DNA of 64,000 nucleotides from an uncultured Pseudomonadales bacterium. GTDB lineage: Bacteria; Pseudomonadota; Gammaproteobacteria; Pseudomonadales; Balneatricaceae. The notes beneath the pieces were generated by a model. It did no database searches and was not told where the DNA came from. It saw nothing but the letters and a program-made list of their open reading frames with translations. Positions within the stretch are counted from its first letter, which is position 1. Each line of letters begins with the position of its first letter. Made by a program: the position numbers and the translations under genes. Positions 21,791 to 31,856 of this stretch are shown here, piece after piece. The stretch is taken from assembly GCA_943787595.1 (NCBI GenBank), contig CALSNA010000004.1:372001-436000 (forward strand), written 5' to 3'.

Positions 21791-24157
21791 ATGAAATTCA
21801 GTGAGCAGTGGTTACGTGAATGGGTTAACCCAGCAATTGACACTGACCAGTTAGTTGAGCAAATGACCCTTGCTGGATTAGAAGTTGATGATGTTAAGGG
21901 CGTAGCAGGTGAGTTTACTGGTGTGATTGTGGCACAAGTTATTAGTGTTGCTCACCACCCCAAGGCGACTAAGTTACAGATTTGCCAAATTAATGATGGT
22001 AGTGATACCCACCAGGTCGTCTGTGGTGCTCCTAATGTCCGAGTTGCCATGAAGGTTGCCTATGCTACCGTTGGTTCCCGGTTACCCGGCAATGTTCGTA
22101 TTGGCAAAGCCAAGCTGCGGCAGGTAGAATCATTTGGTATGCTGTGTTCGGCTGCCGAGTTGCAGGTCGGTGAAGATCATGATGGCATCATGGAATTGCC
22201 ACAAACTGCTGAAACAGGTATGGAATTACACTCATACCTACAATTAGATGACCGGATGATTAATATAGACTTGACTCCAAATCGGAGTGACTGTCTCAGT
22301 ATTGCCGGTTTGGCTCAAGAAGTAGGTGCCTTGAATACATGTGAAGTAAAGGGTGCGCAGATCAGTGAAGTAGCTCCTGATATTGAACAAGTATTTCCTA
22401 TTAAAGTGAGTGCCACCGATGCTTGTCCGCGTTATGTAGGTCGAGTATTGAATAATATTGATATTAGTCGACCACCGCCCCTTTGGTTACGGGAAAAATT
22501 GCGTCGTTGTGGGTTCCGTAGTATTGATCCCGTGGTCGATATAACCCATTACGTACTGTTAGAACTTGGTCAGCCTATGCATGCCTTTGATCTGGATAAG
22601 CTCAGTGGTGGCATTAATGTGCGTATGGCTAGCCAGGGTGAAACTCTGACATTGCTAGATGACCAACAGATCAGTCTTGATGGTGATACACTGGTGATTG
22701 CCGATAATGAAGGTGCCATTGCCATGGCCGGTATTATGGGTGGCTGTTCTACAGGGGTCAGTGATCAGACCATTAATGTGTTTCTTGAAGCAGCTTTCTT
22801 TAGCCCCACGGCCATTGCTGGTAAGGCCCGTAGCTATGGTTTGCATACTGAATCTTCACATCGTTTCGAACGGGGAGTAGACTATAATTTGCAGCGGCGT
22901 GCTATCGAGCGGGCTACTATATTGCTGCAGGATATAGTGGGCGGTGAAGCTGGCCCTATTGTTGAACATGCAGACCTTGATAAGATCCCCAGCCCTGCCA
23001 ATGTGTTGCTCCGTAAAGCGCGTCTGGCTAACATACTGGCACACCAGATAGATGATAAGCAGGTGCTGGATATACTACAACGATTGGGGCTTGAACTAGT
23101 AGCCAGTGATGACCAAAGCTGGACCTTTAAAGTGCCATCCTGTCGCTTTGATATAAGTATAGAAGCTGATTTGATTGAAGAAGTGGCGCGTGTTTATGGT
23201 TATAACAACCTGCCTGCCACTATACCAACTGCCAGATTGCAACTGCAGTCCACAACTGAGTTGGATAAACCGGTTAATCTGTTGCGCCGGCATCTGGTTA
23301 GCCGTGGCTATCAGGAAGCTATTACTTATAGCATGGTTAGTGCTGAACTACAGGCTAAGTTTGACGATCAGCACCAGCCACTAGCCTTGGCTAATCCAAT
23401 TTCCACCGATATGGCTATGATGCGAACCAATTTATGGCCTGGATTGATCAAGGCACTGCAGTACAACCAGAATCGCCAGCAAGGTAGAATCCGGCTGTTT
23501 GAAATTGGTCAGCGGTTTTTGCCAGAAAATGGCGCATTGTTGCAACAGGAGGTGCTTAGCGGAGTAGTTTCTGGTGCACGCTTACCAGAAGGCTGGAGTG
23601 AGGATACAACTGAAGTTGATTTCTTTGATGTTAAAGGTGATCTGGAAACCTTATTTGCCCGTAATGGCTGCGGGTTTCTGAGTGCTGAGCATGTGGCCCT
23701 GCATCCTAGACAGGCTGCGGCTATTCAATGCCATGGACATGCCATTGGCTGGCTGGGTAAGTTGCATCCTGAGCTGGCGAAGTTATTCGGGCTACCAGGA
23801 GCGGTTTTTCTGTTTGAACTAACACTGGCAGATTTGCAAGCTGGAGTCCTGCCGCGTTACCAGTCGATATCACGTTTCCCAGAGGTTCGTCGTGACCTGG
23901 CGGTGGTGATTGATCAGGAGGTTAATGTAGCTGATATTAAAGAAAAACTATGCCAGTCGGCAGGTCAGTGGCTGACCGGGTTGTGTCTTTTTGATCTATA
24001 TCAGGGCCCAGGTGTTGAAAATGGTAAGAAAAGTTTATCTTTAGCCTTGACGTGGCAGCACCCTTCGCGCACTCTTAGGGATGAAGAAGTGAGCCAATGG
24101 GTTACACAATCTGTTATGGTTCTGAAAGACTGTTACGAGGCAAGCTTAAGAAGTTAG
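21791..24157 (+). CDS. pheT: Phenylalanyl-tRNA synthetase beta subunit
   Basis: 788 residues. N-terminal MKFSEQWLREWVNP, then a tRNA-binding OB fold (VIVAQVISVAHHPKATKLQ, VVCGAPNVR), the B3/B4 editing domain (VDITHYVLLELGQPMHAFD), B5 domain, catalytic-like core and the C-terminal anticodon-binding FDX-ACB domain (SRFPEVRRDLAVVID). All expected domains are present and the length is normal. Confidence 0.96.
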   Translation: MKFSEQWLREWVNPAIDTDQLVEQMTLAGLEVDDVKGVAGEFTGVIVAQVISVAHHPKATKLQICQINDGSDTHQVVCGAPNVRVAMKVAYATVGSRLPGNVRIGKAKLRQVESFGMLCSAAELQVGEDHDGIMELPQTAETGMELHSYLQLDDRMINIDLTPNRSDCLSIAGLAQEVGALNTCEVKGAQISEVAPDIEQVFPIKVSATDACPRYVGRVLNNIDISRPPPLWLREKLRRCGFRSIDPVVDITHYVLLELGQPMHAFDLDKLSGGINVRMASQGETLTLLDDQQISLDGDTLVIADNEGAIAMAGIMGGCSTGVSDQTINVFLEAAFFSPTAIAGKARSYGLHTESSHRFERGVDYNLQRRAIERATILLQDIVGGEAGPIVEHADLDKIPSPANVLLRKARLANILAHQIDDKQVLDILQRLGLELVASDDQSWTFKVPSCRFDISIEADLIEEVARVYGYNNLPATIPTARLQLQSTTELDKPVNLLRRHLVSRGYQEAITYSMVSAELQAKFDDQHQPLALANPISTDMAMMRTNLWPGLIKALQYNQNRQQGRIRLFEIGQRFLPENGALLQQEVLSGVVSGARLPEGWSEDTTEVDFFDVKGDLETLFARNGCGFLSAEHVALHPRQAAAIQCHGHAIGWLGKLHPELAKLFGLPGAVFLFELTLADLQAGVLPRYQSISRFPEVRRDLAVVIDQEVNVADIKEKLCQSAGQWLTGLCLFDLYQGPGVENGKKSLSLALTWQHPSRTLRDEEVSQWVTQSVMVLKDCYEASLRS

Positions 24158-24285
24158 TGTATTGCACTGGACAAAGCTTTTTAGTGGTGGGATGACTTTA
24201 CAAACATAGCTCCGTTATCTGTTAAGTAACTGTATGAAATTTATTATGGCATTGACTTCAAAGATTTAGTATAGAGAAAGCAATT

Positions 24286-24585
24286 ATGGGATGCTTAACA
24301 AAGGCAGATATGGCCGATCGCTTGTGTAATGAGCTGAATCTCAATAAGCGAGAATCCAAGCGGATGGTTGAGGAATTTTTTGATAGAATCTCCCAATCGC
24401 TAATCAACAATGAGCAAGTCAAGATGTCTGGCTTCGGTAACTTCGACTTGCGCGATAAAAGCCAGCGTCCTGGCCGTAATCCAAAAACAGGTGAAGAAGT
24501 ATTGGTTTCTGCACGCCGTGTCGTAACCTTTAGACCAGGTCAGAAACTAAAGGAGCGTGTTGATAAAAAGCAATCACGCCATTGA
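24286..24585 (+). CDS. ihfA: Integration host factor alpha subunit
   Basis: DNA-bending HU/IHF-family protein of 99 residues. It has [20 protein letters not shown] at the N terminus and the DNA-wrapping arm [19 protein letters not shown]. It sits behind pheT as in other gammaproteobacteria and is probably cotranscribed with it. IHF is a cofactor for site-specific recombination, which may matter given the integrase remnant close by. Confidence 0.95.
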   Translation: MGCLTKADMADRLCNELNLNKRESKRMVEEFFDRISQSLINNEQVKMSGFGNFDLRDKSQRPGRNPKTGEEVLVSARRVVTFRPGQKLKERVDKKQSRH

Positions 24586-24722
24586 AGACACAGCTGATTG
24601 TTCACCTAAGCTATTTTGCGACACTAATATTGTAGTACTTATAAATTGGTGTCATTTTTTTGTAAGAATTAAGAACCCAGGGAGTAATATACTTCAGGAA
24701 TTCTCTTATTGTCTGGACATAA

Positions 24723-24800
<78 letters not shown>

Positions 24801-25006
24801 AAATTAAATTCCTTACAATACATTTCAGCCTATAAAATCTTTGAAAACGGGGTGCCCAGCTTTTAATAATTTTCTGCTACATTGACCTGCGGTTTATTAA
24901 TATACCGCTCAAAATCAGTTCCTCTTGAAGTTACCTGTGCCATCTTGGCCTCTGATATTGGCAACCATTTTATCTAAGATATGGTGTTAAAGCTCATTGT
25001 AACAGT

Positions 25007-25195
25007 CTTAAACCAGGAAAAATTTAAAGAAAAGCAATAAACATGACTGAAGGTAGTGCTATATACCTGTTCATGAAACCGTTAGGTGGGAAATGTTGAT
25101 GGTATAACCATCGTTTTTTCTGACAAGCAAAAAACACCGAGATCCAGTAGCTTTCTGAACGGTTGTTGAATGAGACTTACGGGCTAAGCCTGTAG
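25007..25195 (+). pseudogene. Remnant of a P4-type phage/island integrase N terminus
   Basis: One frame, broken by four stops, reads LKPGKI, then MTEGSAIYLFMKPLGGKC, then WYNHRFF, then QAKNTEIQ. P4/IntS-type tyrosine recombinases open with a 'LKPG-K-Y-L-DG-GLYL-VKP-GGK-W-Y-YRF-GK-KT' pattern, and the pieces follow it in order and spacing. The rest of the gene is not recognisable. It begins about 200 bases after tRNA-Pro, the usual place for an island integrase that uses the tRNA 3' end as attachment site. Assignment is by remembered family pattern only. Confidence 0.5.
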
Positions 25196-25777
25196 ATTTA
25201 AAAGAACAAAAACTGGAAAATTAACATTTCATGTGTCATCGGTAATGCATTTTGAATGCATTTATGATTCGCTTGTGCTGTCTGTGTGATAACCATTAAG
25301 ACTGTGTGGTACGTTTTGGCATGAGCACTCAATAACATATATACAACTGACATCAGCTTGGATACCCAGACTTGCCTGGGTTAACAACCTTCATACAATA
25401 AAAACCCTTCGAAACAAAATGTGTTTTATGGTACGCTGCTGCATTATAATTAATTTGCAATTTTCAATGGCTAGGTATTAATCAATATTCTGATTTATCA
25501 ATGATTTGGTTGCAAAAACCAAGCACATTAGCTGTGCTGAATTTTGGTTGGCAGTGTATTTGAATGTGCCTGGTAAAGCCTGTAAGACTCAGTATAATGT
25601 GTTATTACCAGCAGGTTTTTGCCGGTCAGGGTTCTGTAATAGAAGATAAATACATACAAGGTATGGCAAGGCAGAGCAGAGCGTGCTTGGCTGAGGACTA
25701 ATCCTGATCAGCCTGGCCCCCTGTTCATGGCGTAACTAAATACTCAATTTAACCAAATTAATCAGTCAACTGTTTTT
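25196..25777. other. Gene-free stretch before manC
   Basis: Nothing recognisable beyond the integrase remnant. It is probably decayed element DNA plus the manC promoter. Confidence 0.4.
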
Positions 25778-27220
25778 ATGAAAATAGAGCAGACCAGTCA
25801 AATTCAGCCTGCTATCCTCTGTGGTGGAAGTGGCACCCGCCTGTGGCCACTGAGTCGGCAAACCCTACCTAAACAGTTTGTGCCACTAATCAATGGCAAG
25901 AGCTTGTTACAGGCGACGTTTGAACGGGTCTCCGCCTTGGTGGGTAGTAAAGTGATTTGGGCCTTGGCAAACGAAGCACATCGTTTTCTTGTTCGCGATG
26001 CAGCTGCATCAGCCCAAGTATCATATACCAGCATTCTTGAGCCTGTAGGGCGCAATACTGCCGCTGCTATGGCAGTTGCAGCGCTAAATGCAAAGCCAGA
26101 TCAGCTATTGCTATGTTTGCCTTCAGATCACCACGTTCCAGATACTGATCTTTTCACTCAGACCGTCCATAAAGGCGTAGCTGCGGCAGAACAAGGTGCT
26201 TTCGTAACTTTTGGTGTAGTGCCTACTCAACCACATACCGGGTATGGCTATATTCATGTATCTTCATCTGATGAGCCGGCAAAACCTGTTACGTGCTTCG
26301 TTGAAAAGCCCAATCATGAAACGGCCCTGTCTTATGTTGCCTCCAGCGATTACTACTGGAATGCTGGCTTCTTCCTTGTGCGGGCTGACTCGCTGATTGA
26401 ATCACTAAAGTGCTATGCGCCTGATATCCTTGAAGCTGCACAATGGGCAGTCAAGAAACAAAATACGGATGGAGATTGCATTTACCTTGACCCCAAAGCC
26501 TTTGCAGCTTGCCGGTCTCAATCAATTGATTACGCGGTCCTTGAACATCACACTAAAGTTGTGATGGTCCCTTTTCAGGGAACTTGGTCGGATGTGGGTA
26601 GCTGGAATGCTGTCGCTGAACTAACTGGTGCTGATCCTCAAAATAACCGTATTGTTGGTCATGGCACAATCCACAACGCCACATCTACTTATATCCGTGC
26701 ACCACACCGCCCGGTAGTGGCACTTGGTACCCAAGATCTGCTAATTGTTGATACGACCGATGCTGTTCTAGTGGTGGCAAAGTCCTGCGCTGAACAGGTA
26801 AAAGATGTGGTTGTCGACCTACAAGATGCTAAGTTGCCACAGGCAACTGAACATCGCCATGCCAAGCGACCCTGGGGTGAGTACGATACTATTGATGAAG
26901 GTCATCGTTTTAAAGTCAAACGTATTACCGTCAAACCAGGTGCAAGTCTAAGTCTTCAGTTACACCACCATCGTGCAGAGCATTGGGTCGTTGTCAAGGG
27001 TACGGCACGCATTACTCGAGATGAAGAAACTTTCTTGCTCACTGAAAACCAGTCGACTTATATTCCTATTGGTACCAGACATCGTTTAGAAAATCCTGGT
27101 TCTATTCCATTGGAGATAATTGAGGTGCAGTCGGGTAGCTATCTTGGCGAAGACGACATAGAGCGTTTTGATGACAACTATGGCCGGGTGAGTTTAGGCA
27201 AGGTAAAAAGCATTAAATAA
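25778..27220 (+). CDS. manC: Mannose-1-phosphate guanylyltransferase / mannose-6-phosphate isomerase
   Basis: Bifunctional type II enzyme making GDP-mannose for surface polysaccharide. N-terminal nucleotidyltransferase with ILCGGSGTRLWPLSR, PKQFVPL, the FVEKP motif and YYWNAGFFLVRAD; C-terminal cupin isomerase domain with RPWGEYDTIDEG, LQLHHHRAEHWVVVKG and IPIGTRHRLENPG. Length 480, normal. No other polysaccharide genes are near, so it works with genes elsewhere. Confidence 0.93.
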   Translation: MKIEQTSQIQPAILCGGSGTRLWPLSRQTLPKQFVPLINGKSLLQATFERVSALVGSKVIWALANEAHRFLVRDAAASAQVSYTSILEPVGRNTAAAMAVAALNAKPDQLLLCLPSDHHVPDTDLFTQTVHKGVAAAEQGAFVTFGVVPTQPHTGYGYIHVSSSDEPAKPVTCFVEKPNHETALSYVASSDYYWNAGFFLVRADSLIESLKCYAPDILEAAQWAVKKQNTDGDCIYLDPKAFAACRSQSIDYAVLEHHTKVVMVPFQGTWSDVGSWNAVAELTGADPQNNRIVGHGTIHNATSTYIRAPHRPVVALGTQDLLIVDTTDAVLVVAKSCAEQVKDVVVDLQDAKLPQATEHRHAKRPWGEYDTIDEGHRFKVKRITVKPGASLSLQLHHHRAEHWVVVKGTARITRDEETFLLTENQSTYIPIGTRHRLENPGSIPLEIIEVQSGSYLGEDDIERFDDNYGRVSLGKVKSIK

Positions 27221-27627
27221 ACCATGCTTTAATTACCTGCATCAACGGATGGCAACTAGTTTAGGGTGCTAAAATCTGCTTCAATTTGCACTACGTATCC
27301 TACAAAATCGGATGCTACACTGTGCTATTTAACTTAACATCAGCAGGATTGATCACTGCTGTCAGAATCTTGACGACTTGAACCAGCGCTTTATTTAAAA
27401 TTCCTGCCTAAATCATTGACCAGGGTTTGCTAATATCTGTATGCGCTGCCTGCACTAGAGCCTTACTGTCTTGCAAAATGGTGACATTGATCTTCTAATT
27501 AGTCTTATCAACATGAATTGCCTGATATGCCGGCGCCGTTAAGTAGAACGGGTTTAGTACCAGATAGGCGGCTTACTGTGTGACGCCAGAGCAAGCTGAT
27601 TGCCATTGGTCATCAGACACTATAACT
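27221..27627 (+). other. Gene-free stretch before the dtd pseudogene
   Basis: No open gene. A short run around 27560-27620 (SKLIAIGHQT) vaguely recalls the end of a proline iminopeptidase, which often precedes dtd, but this is too short to claim. Confidence 0.25.
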
Positions 27628-28055
27628 ATGGCAACAATATGACCCCATCTTTGCGTTAGTATCACTGGGGAAGTTGTCAGTAGTATTGGTCCTGGGTTGC
27701 TGGTGTTTCTGAGTGTAGATCATCATGATGCCTATAGTAAGGCAGATCGCTTACTGCATAAGGTTTTGCATTATCGTCTATTTGCTGATGTGGATGACAA
27801 AATGAACTTTAATGTATTGCAAAGTGAAGGTGCCTTGTTAGTGGTATCACAATTCACCTTATCAGCTGAAACGAGCAGGGGTCTTAGACCCAATTTTTCC
27901 AAGGCTGCGAATCGCGAATTGGGTCAGAAACTTTATCAATACTTTATCAACTAGGCTAGAGTCGGTACATTAATGTATCCTGCGGACGCTTCGGTGCCCA
28001 TATGCAAGTCAACCTAACCAATGATGGTCCTGTAACTGTGTTATTGACCGTCTGA
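27628..28055 (+). pseudogene. dtd: D-aminoacyl-tRNA deacylase, disrupted
   Basis: Dtd removes D-amino acids from mischarged tRNA. The middle is well kept: VSITGEVVSSIGPGLLVFLS, KADRLLHKVLHYRLF and the catalytic-Thr motif LLVVSQFTLSAET, then GLRPNFSKAA. But the N terminus, from ATG 27628, meets a TGA after four codons and is several residues short. The frame also ends at a TAG (27952-27954) before the C-terminal part. That part follows in another frame as GRFGAHMQV and NDGPVTVLLTV, including the second active-site motif GPVT. So there is at least one stop and one frameshift, and the gene cannot make the full enzyme. Confidence 0.85.
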
Positions 28056-28933
28056 TATTAACCTGAGTATATAGTAGCCTAAACAATCTACGGTAACCTT
28101 CCCTGGGTCAGATAGGTGCCAAGATAGTACAGCATGCGGTGTTCTTCTGGGTTGTAATGCATTACTTGTCTAGCAGTTACTCGTAAAAAAATTACTTATT
28201 CCGTATATTCATTGAATATAAAATTTATATATTTCAATTATTTTATAAATTTACAACTAGGGTATATTCAGAAAAATTGAACCTGATTTTCCTCCAGTAT
28301 TACCGTGTGCACAGTCGCATTCAGTCCATCCAAAATTGGTACTCAGTGAGTAGGGCAGGGCGTTTTTTTTGCAATAGCTGTGAATTATTCATGCGCACTA
28401 AACTTAAATACAAACTTACTAAATGACAAATAAGGCAGCCATTGATATCTAAAACTATTTCGTATTGCTGCTCTCAGGTCTTTTGGTGGCGTTAAAAAGG
28501 CGATAAGGACGATTATGTCTGCGCAGCACACAACCTGAGCCATGATGGTAGTTGCTGTATATATAAGGGTGCTGTAGTTGGGGGCGAAGCCAGAATGAGT
28601 GGTGATGACTAGATTGGTGAGTATGCCAGAATTCATGCCCAGGCTAGAGTTGGTGGGAATGATGTTTTTAACGAAGTAACTCAAGCATATTGAATGCCAG
28701 CGTATTTTCTGATCCTGTGATTAAAAGTAGTTCTAAAATTTGCGACTTTTTTTGGATCTCGGATGTTATGGTGACTTGGTCATGTGAGCACAATATGGAG
28801 CCAATTATGAACATCTTGTTTTGTATTAGTCGATATTTTATATGAATATATCATCATTTATATGTGTAAAGTATCGCCAGACTGCATTTCTTTTACCTTG
28901 GAATAGGCAACTTTTTATCCAGTTAACGTTGCA
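28056..28933. other. Gene-free stretch with possible decayed coding sequence
   Basis: No intact gene. On the plus strand near 28480-28690 a frame with stops reads KGAVVGGEARMSGDD and IGEYARIHAQARVGGNDVF, which resembles a hexapeptide-type beta-solenoid repeat. Too decayed to name. Confidence 0.25.
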
Positions 28934-29787
28934 ATGTATCATGTGCAATATACATCAGAATTATGGAAATATTTCTACAGACTATTAGCTTTTTGCAGGA
29001 TTCAGGTAACCTTTTGGAATATAAAATTTAGCATTAGTAATGACATTTTTGCCAAAAGTAATGTCGACTTCAGCCATGCTAATTTTCAACGAGCGGTTGT
29101 CTTTCGTAACATAATCAATGCCGATCAACTTACAAAATTGTCATTCAAGTGTGCTAACTTTGACAGAACGCTTGAACTTTCTTCGAAAAAGCCACTCAGC
29201 TCCACGGCTGACTTGAAACGTACAAAAGCAGATTGAAAAATATCATCTAAAAGTTTAAATTGTGATTGTAACAAAATCCCTAGATGGACGTACTGGAAAC
29301 AAACTGCCTATCAGGAAAAAGATCTTGCATCGCTTAAAGGAAATTGCTGAAGATAATAAGGATAAGCAACGTGCTTTAGAATCTCAGATCAGGAAATGCA
29401 ATCCGCACGTTGGAACGAAAACAAGAATCCTTTAACATTAGCCCTTGAATGCTTATATTTCATATTTAGTAATTATGGCCGCAGAATACTACTACTTATA
29501 TCTTGGTGGCTTGGCTTTTAAATCCTGCTAGTTGGTCATTATATGCAATGGGTTTGGTGCAACTGGGAAAGACTGTTAGAATGTGTTCGAAAGAATGCCC
29601 CGCCGTTACTGGGCAACAGTCGGGAAGTATTAAAGTAGTTTGCTGAGGAATTTCTAGAGGTTTCAAGCTGGTTTACTGATGCGCATAGTGCGATGTGCGA
29701 CACATTGTTATTCTTGTTATTTTTGTTATTTTTGGTTTGGCATTGTGTAACCAATTCCGGTTTCAGGTTATCGTATTACAGCTTTAA
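28934..29787 (+). pseudogene. Pentapeptide-repeat membrane-type protein, heavily decayed
   Basis: The first part has pentapeptide-like text (KSNVDFSHANFQRAVVF, LSFKCANFDRTLEL). After frame changes come ILHRLKEIAEDNKDKQRALE, then MQSARWNENKNPLTLALE and CLYFIFSNYGRRILLLISWW, and at the end FGLALCNQFRFQV. This order (pentapeptide repeats, a charged linker helix, a YGRS-like membrane segment, a final FGLALRNRFR-like helix) is that of large bacterial pentapeptide-repeat proteins with C-terminal membrane helices. Several stops and frameshifts make it a pseudogene. The function of the parent family is unclear. Confidence 0.6.
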
Positions 29788-30100
29788 TGGATCGCGTATA
29801 ATGGCTACATGAGCCAAACTACTGATACATATGACTGCTGCTTCCGTCAGTTGATGACTAATATGGACAATGTCTGATTGATTCTGTTCAGCCATCTTGT
29901 CTAGCTTGATATTTTTACATTGAAAGGTTGTTTTACCTGGGCGTTCACGGCATCTTCTCCAGTATATTTATGTAATCGTTCCACCATGATATCGATATAC
30001 GCGGGAGTTAGATTCATATCGTGGCAGATGTATCCAAAAATAGAAAATTCCACAAAAGTGACCTAATTGTAAATGTTTTGGGTTTTCTAGAGGAAAAATC
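29788..30100. other. Intergenic stretch, nothing assigned
   Basis: No gene on the plus strand. The minus strand has coding-looking text in two frames (for example KLDKMAEQNQSDIVHISHQL) but no recognised family. Confidence 0.2.
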
Positions 30101-30433
30101 ATGACAACATTAGAAACCCAAAACGAATGTTACGGTTTTTTCGGCACCATCCGCAATAGGGCTAACGCCAAGGAGGCTTGGAGAATTGCTATGATCAGAG
30201 TTGCTAAAAAAACCCAATTTCCTCCCGATGTTGTTAGAAAATTCCTTGATAGCAATTATGGCAGATGGTTTGCCGAAGAGGTGTGCACCCATATTCTGGA
30301 TGATAGCGACTTAGAGAACGCCATAGAGTTGGCCACAACACGTTGGATGGTTTGGACTACCAGCCAATTCGATCTCACAACGAAAGTAGGCCAGCCTTAC
30401 TTGATAGAAATCGTTGGGCGCTATAACTCCTAA
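30101..30433 (+). CDS. Small protein of the plasmid/ICE-associated hypothetical type
   Basis: 110 residues, intact, with a GAGG site seven bases before the ATG. The text (TQNECYGFFGTIRNRANAKE, DVVRKFLDSNYGRWFAEEV, ATTRWMVWTT) resembles short hypothetical proteins carried by conjugative plasmids and integrative elements of proteobacteria, from memory of that family; no function is known to me. It has no signal peptide or membrane segment. It is the only intact frame in a decayed region, so it may be a late survivor of an integrated element. Confidence 0.6.
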   Translation: MTTLETQNECYGFFGTIRNRANAKEAWRIAMIRVAKKTQFPPDVVRKFLDSNYGRWFAEEVCTHILDDSDLENAIELATTRWMVWTTSQFDLTTKVGQPYLIEIVGRYNS

Positions 30434-30793
30434 CTAAAGATGAATTCATTCGTGGGTGTCAGTCTGCTATTGTAATTACTGGGGAAATCTTTCTTCTTTA
30501 CCCTAAACATGCCAGCTAAATAACGGTTCGCTTCAATGGGTCATGCTAATCAGCCAATGATTCCAGTAACAGTTTACAGTTCAGTTCTCGCGCAAGAGCC
30601 TTAAGTTGGCATAGAATGTAGTCGTCAATCGGCAATGGAGTAACTACTCCTGCGATGGATCCTAATACAAAATTTTTAGTGGATCACTGCATTATGGTAA
30701 ATAAAATACTAGCAGAGGTATGCAATTATTATTAGCTAACGGTACTTTAATAAAGATTTATCAGATAAGATCATTGCTCTTTTAGATGAGATT
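30434..30793. other. Intergenic stretch with a possible minus-strand gene end
   Basis: At 30548-30662 the minus strand reads PLPIDDYILCQLKALARELN followed by CKLLLESLAD and a stop, coding-like but unassigned. No other gene is seen up to the IS end at 30794. Confidence 0.25.
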
Positions 30794-30842
30794 TGACCTT
30801 TTCCCTGAGTTAGTACTACTCGCTGGATGAGATAAACTAAAT

Positions 30843-31525
30843 TTACGCTGCCTTCTTAGCAAACACAACTGGGGGAATATCGCCTAGTGAACTATGTGGT
30901 CTGATATGGTTATATTGGTGCCGCCATATATCTATTTCATACAGGGCTTTATCCAGCGTTCTAAACCAATGCCTGTTTAAGCATTCATTCCTGAACTTGC
31001 CATTAAGGCTCTCAAAAAATGCATTCTGAGTCGGCTTACCTAGCTGTATAAACCCTGGCCTCAACTTCGATTCTTTGCTCCAGAAGAACATCGCTTTGCC
31101 ATTGAATTCAGTGCCATTACCGCAAACTACTTTGTTAGGCCTCGCACCTAGCTCCATTAGCTGATCCAAAACACGAGCGCCTTGTTGTCCGCTAATAGAA
31201 TGGGCTGTCTGGCACGATGTAGCTTCTTGCGTTTTCTTATGCGTATCTGAAGCTCTTCTTCGGTGTATATCCGATATGTTCGCTTCTTATTAACAACCAA
31301 ACCTTCTGCTTTGAGAATTCCATGTAGTAATAAATAGCCATAGGCTAATTGCCTAGATGCCAGTTCTTTCAATCTAGAGTGTAACAGGTCATCGAATCCA
31401 GGCTCTGGTTGGTATCGGAACGCAGTCCTACTAACACTGAGCAGGCGACATGCTGTGCGCTCACTAATCGAATACCGCTGGATATGGTAACTAGCGGCTT
31501 GCTTACGACTGGTGAGTTTTATCAC
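30843..31525 (-). pseudogene. IS3-family OrfB transposase, deleted and catalytically dead
   Basis: The N-terminal part (SERTACRLLSVSRTAFRYQP, KKRTYRIYTEEELQIR) is intact to RARQPI. The frame then shifts at about 31185-31195 into ISGQQGARVLDQLMELGARP, skipping the roughly 45 residues that normally hold the first catalytic Asp. The second catalytic position reads VVCGNGTEF where the family has CDNG, so the Asp is a Gly. The Glu motif QNAFFESLNGKFRNECLN and the C terminus are intact. Two of the three DDE residues are gone. Confidence 0.88.
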
Positions 31526-31782
31526 TTTTTTGAGACGACATCCTTCATCGCTTCAACCTCAACAAGCTTTTCGGCAAGCAACTTTTTGAGTTTATTGTTT
31601 TCGGCTCCAAGTTCTTTGAGCCGTTTGGCTTCATTAACTTCTAAACCAGCATATTTACTACGCCAGTTATAACAGGTGCCGCTGGATATGCCTAACTGAC
31701 GACAAATATCTTCGACCTTAGCTCCAGCTTCATGTTCTTTGATAGTTCAGATGATTTGTTCTTCGCTGTAACGCTTCTTCAT
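31522..31782 (-). pseudogene. IS3-family OrfA, one premature stop
   Basis: Reads MKKRYSEEQII, a TGA, then TIKEHEAGAKVEDICRQLGI and SGTCYNWRSKYAGLEV, ending in a leucine-zipper-like coiled coil (ELGAENNKLKKLLAEKLVE). This is the helix-turn-helix plus zipper protein that recognises the element ends. The TGA replaces the arginine codon usual at this place (CGA to TGA). Its last codons overlap the slippery site and the GTG start of orfB. Confidence 0.85.
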
Positions 31783-31856
31783 GTTGAGATTTCCTATGGA
31801 ATAGATTAACTGGAAATCTCATCAAGCTCATGGTTTTAATCTTGGGGGATAGGTCA

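Larger units (their letters stand above)
30794..31856 (-). mobile_element. Inactive IS3-family insertion sequence with internal deletion
   Basis: Outer ends are imperfect inverted repeats: TGACCTTTTCCC at the left and, read inwards on the other strand, TGACCTATCCCC at the right, the TG..CA form expected of IS3 elements. Inside are orfA and orfB with the AAAAAAG slippery site (31525-31531) that gives the fused transposase by -1 frameshifting. At 1063 bp it is shorter than a normal element of about 1.2 kb because the middle of orfB is deleted. No matching direct repeat is seen at the flanks. Confidence 0.8.
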
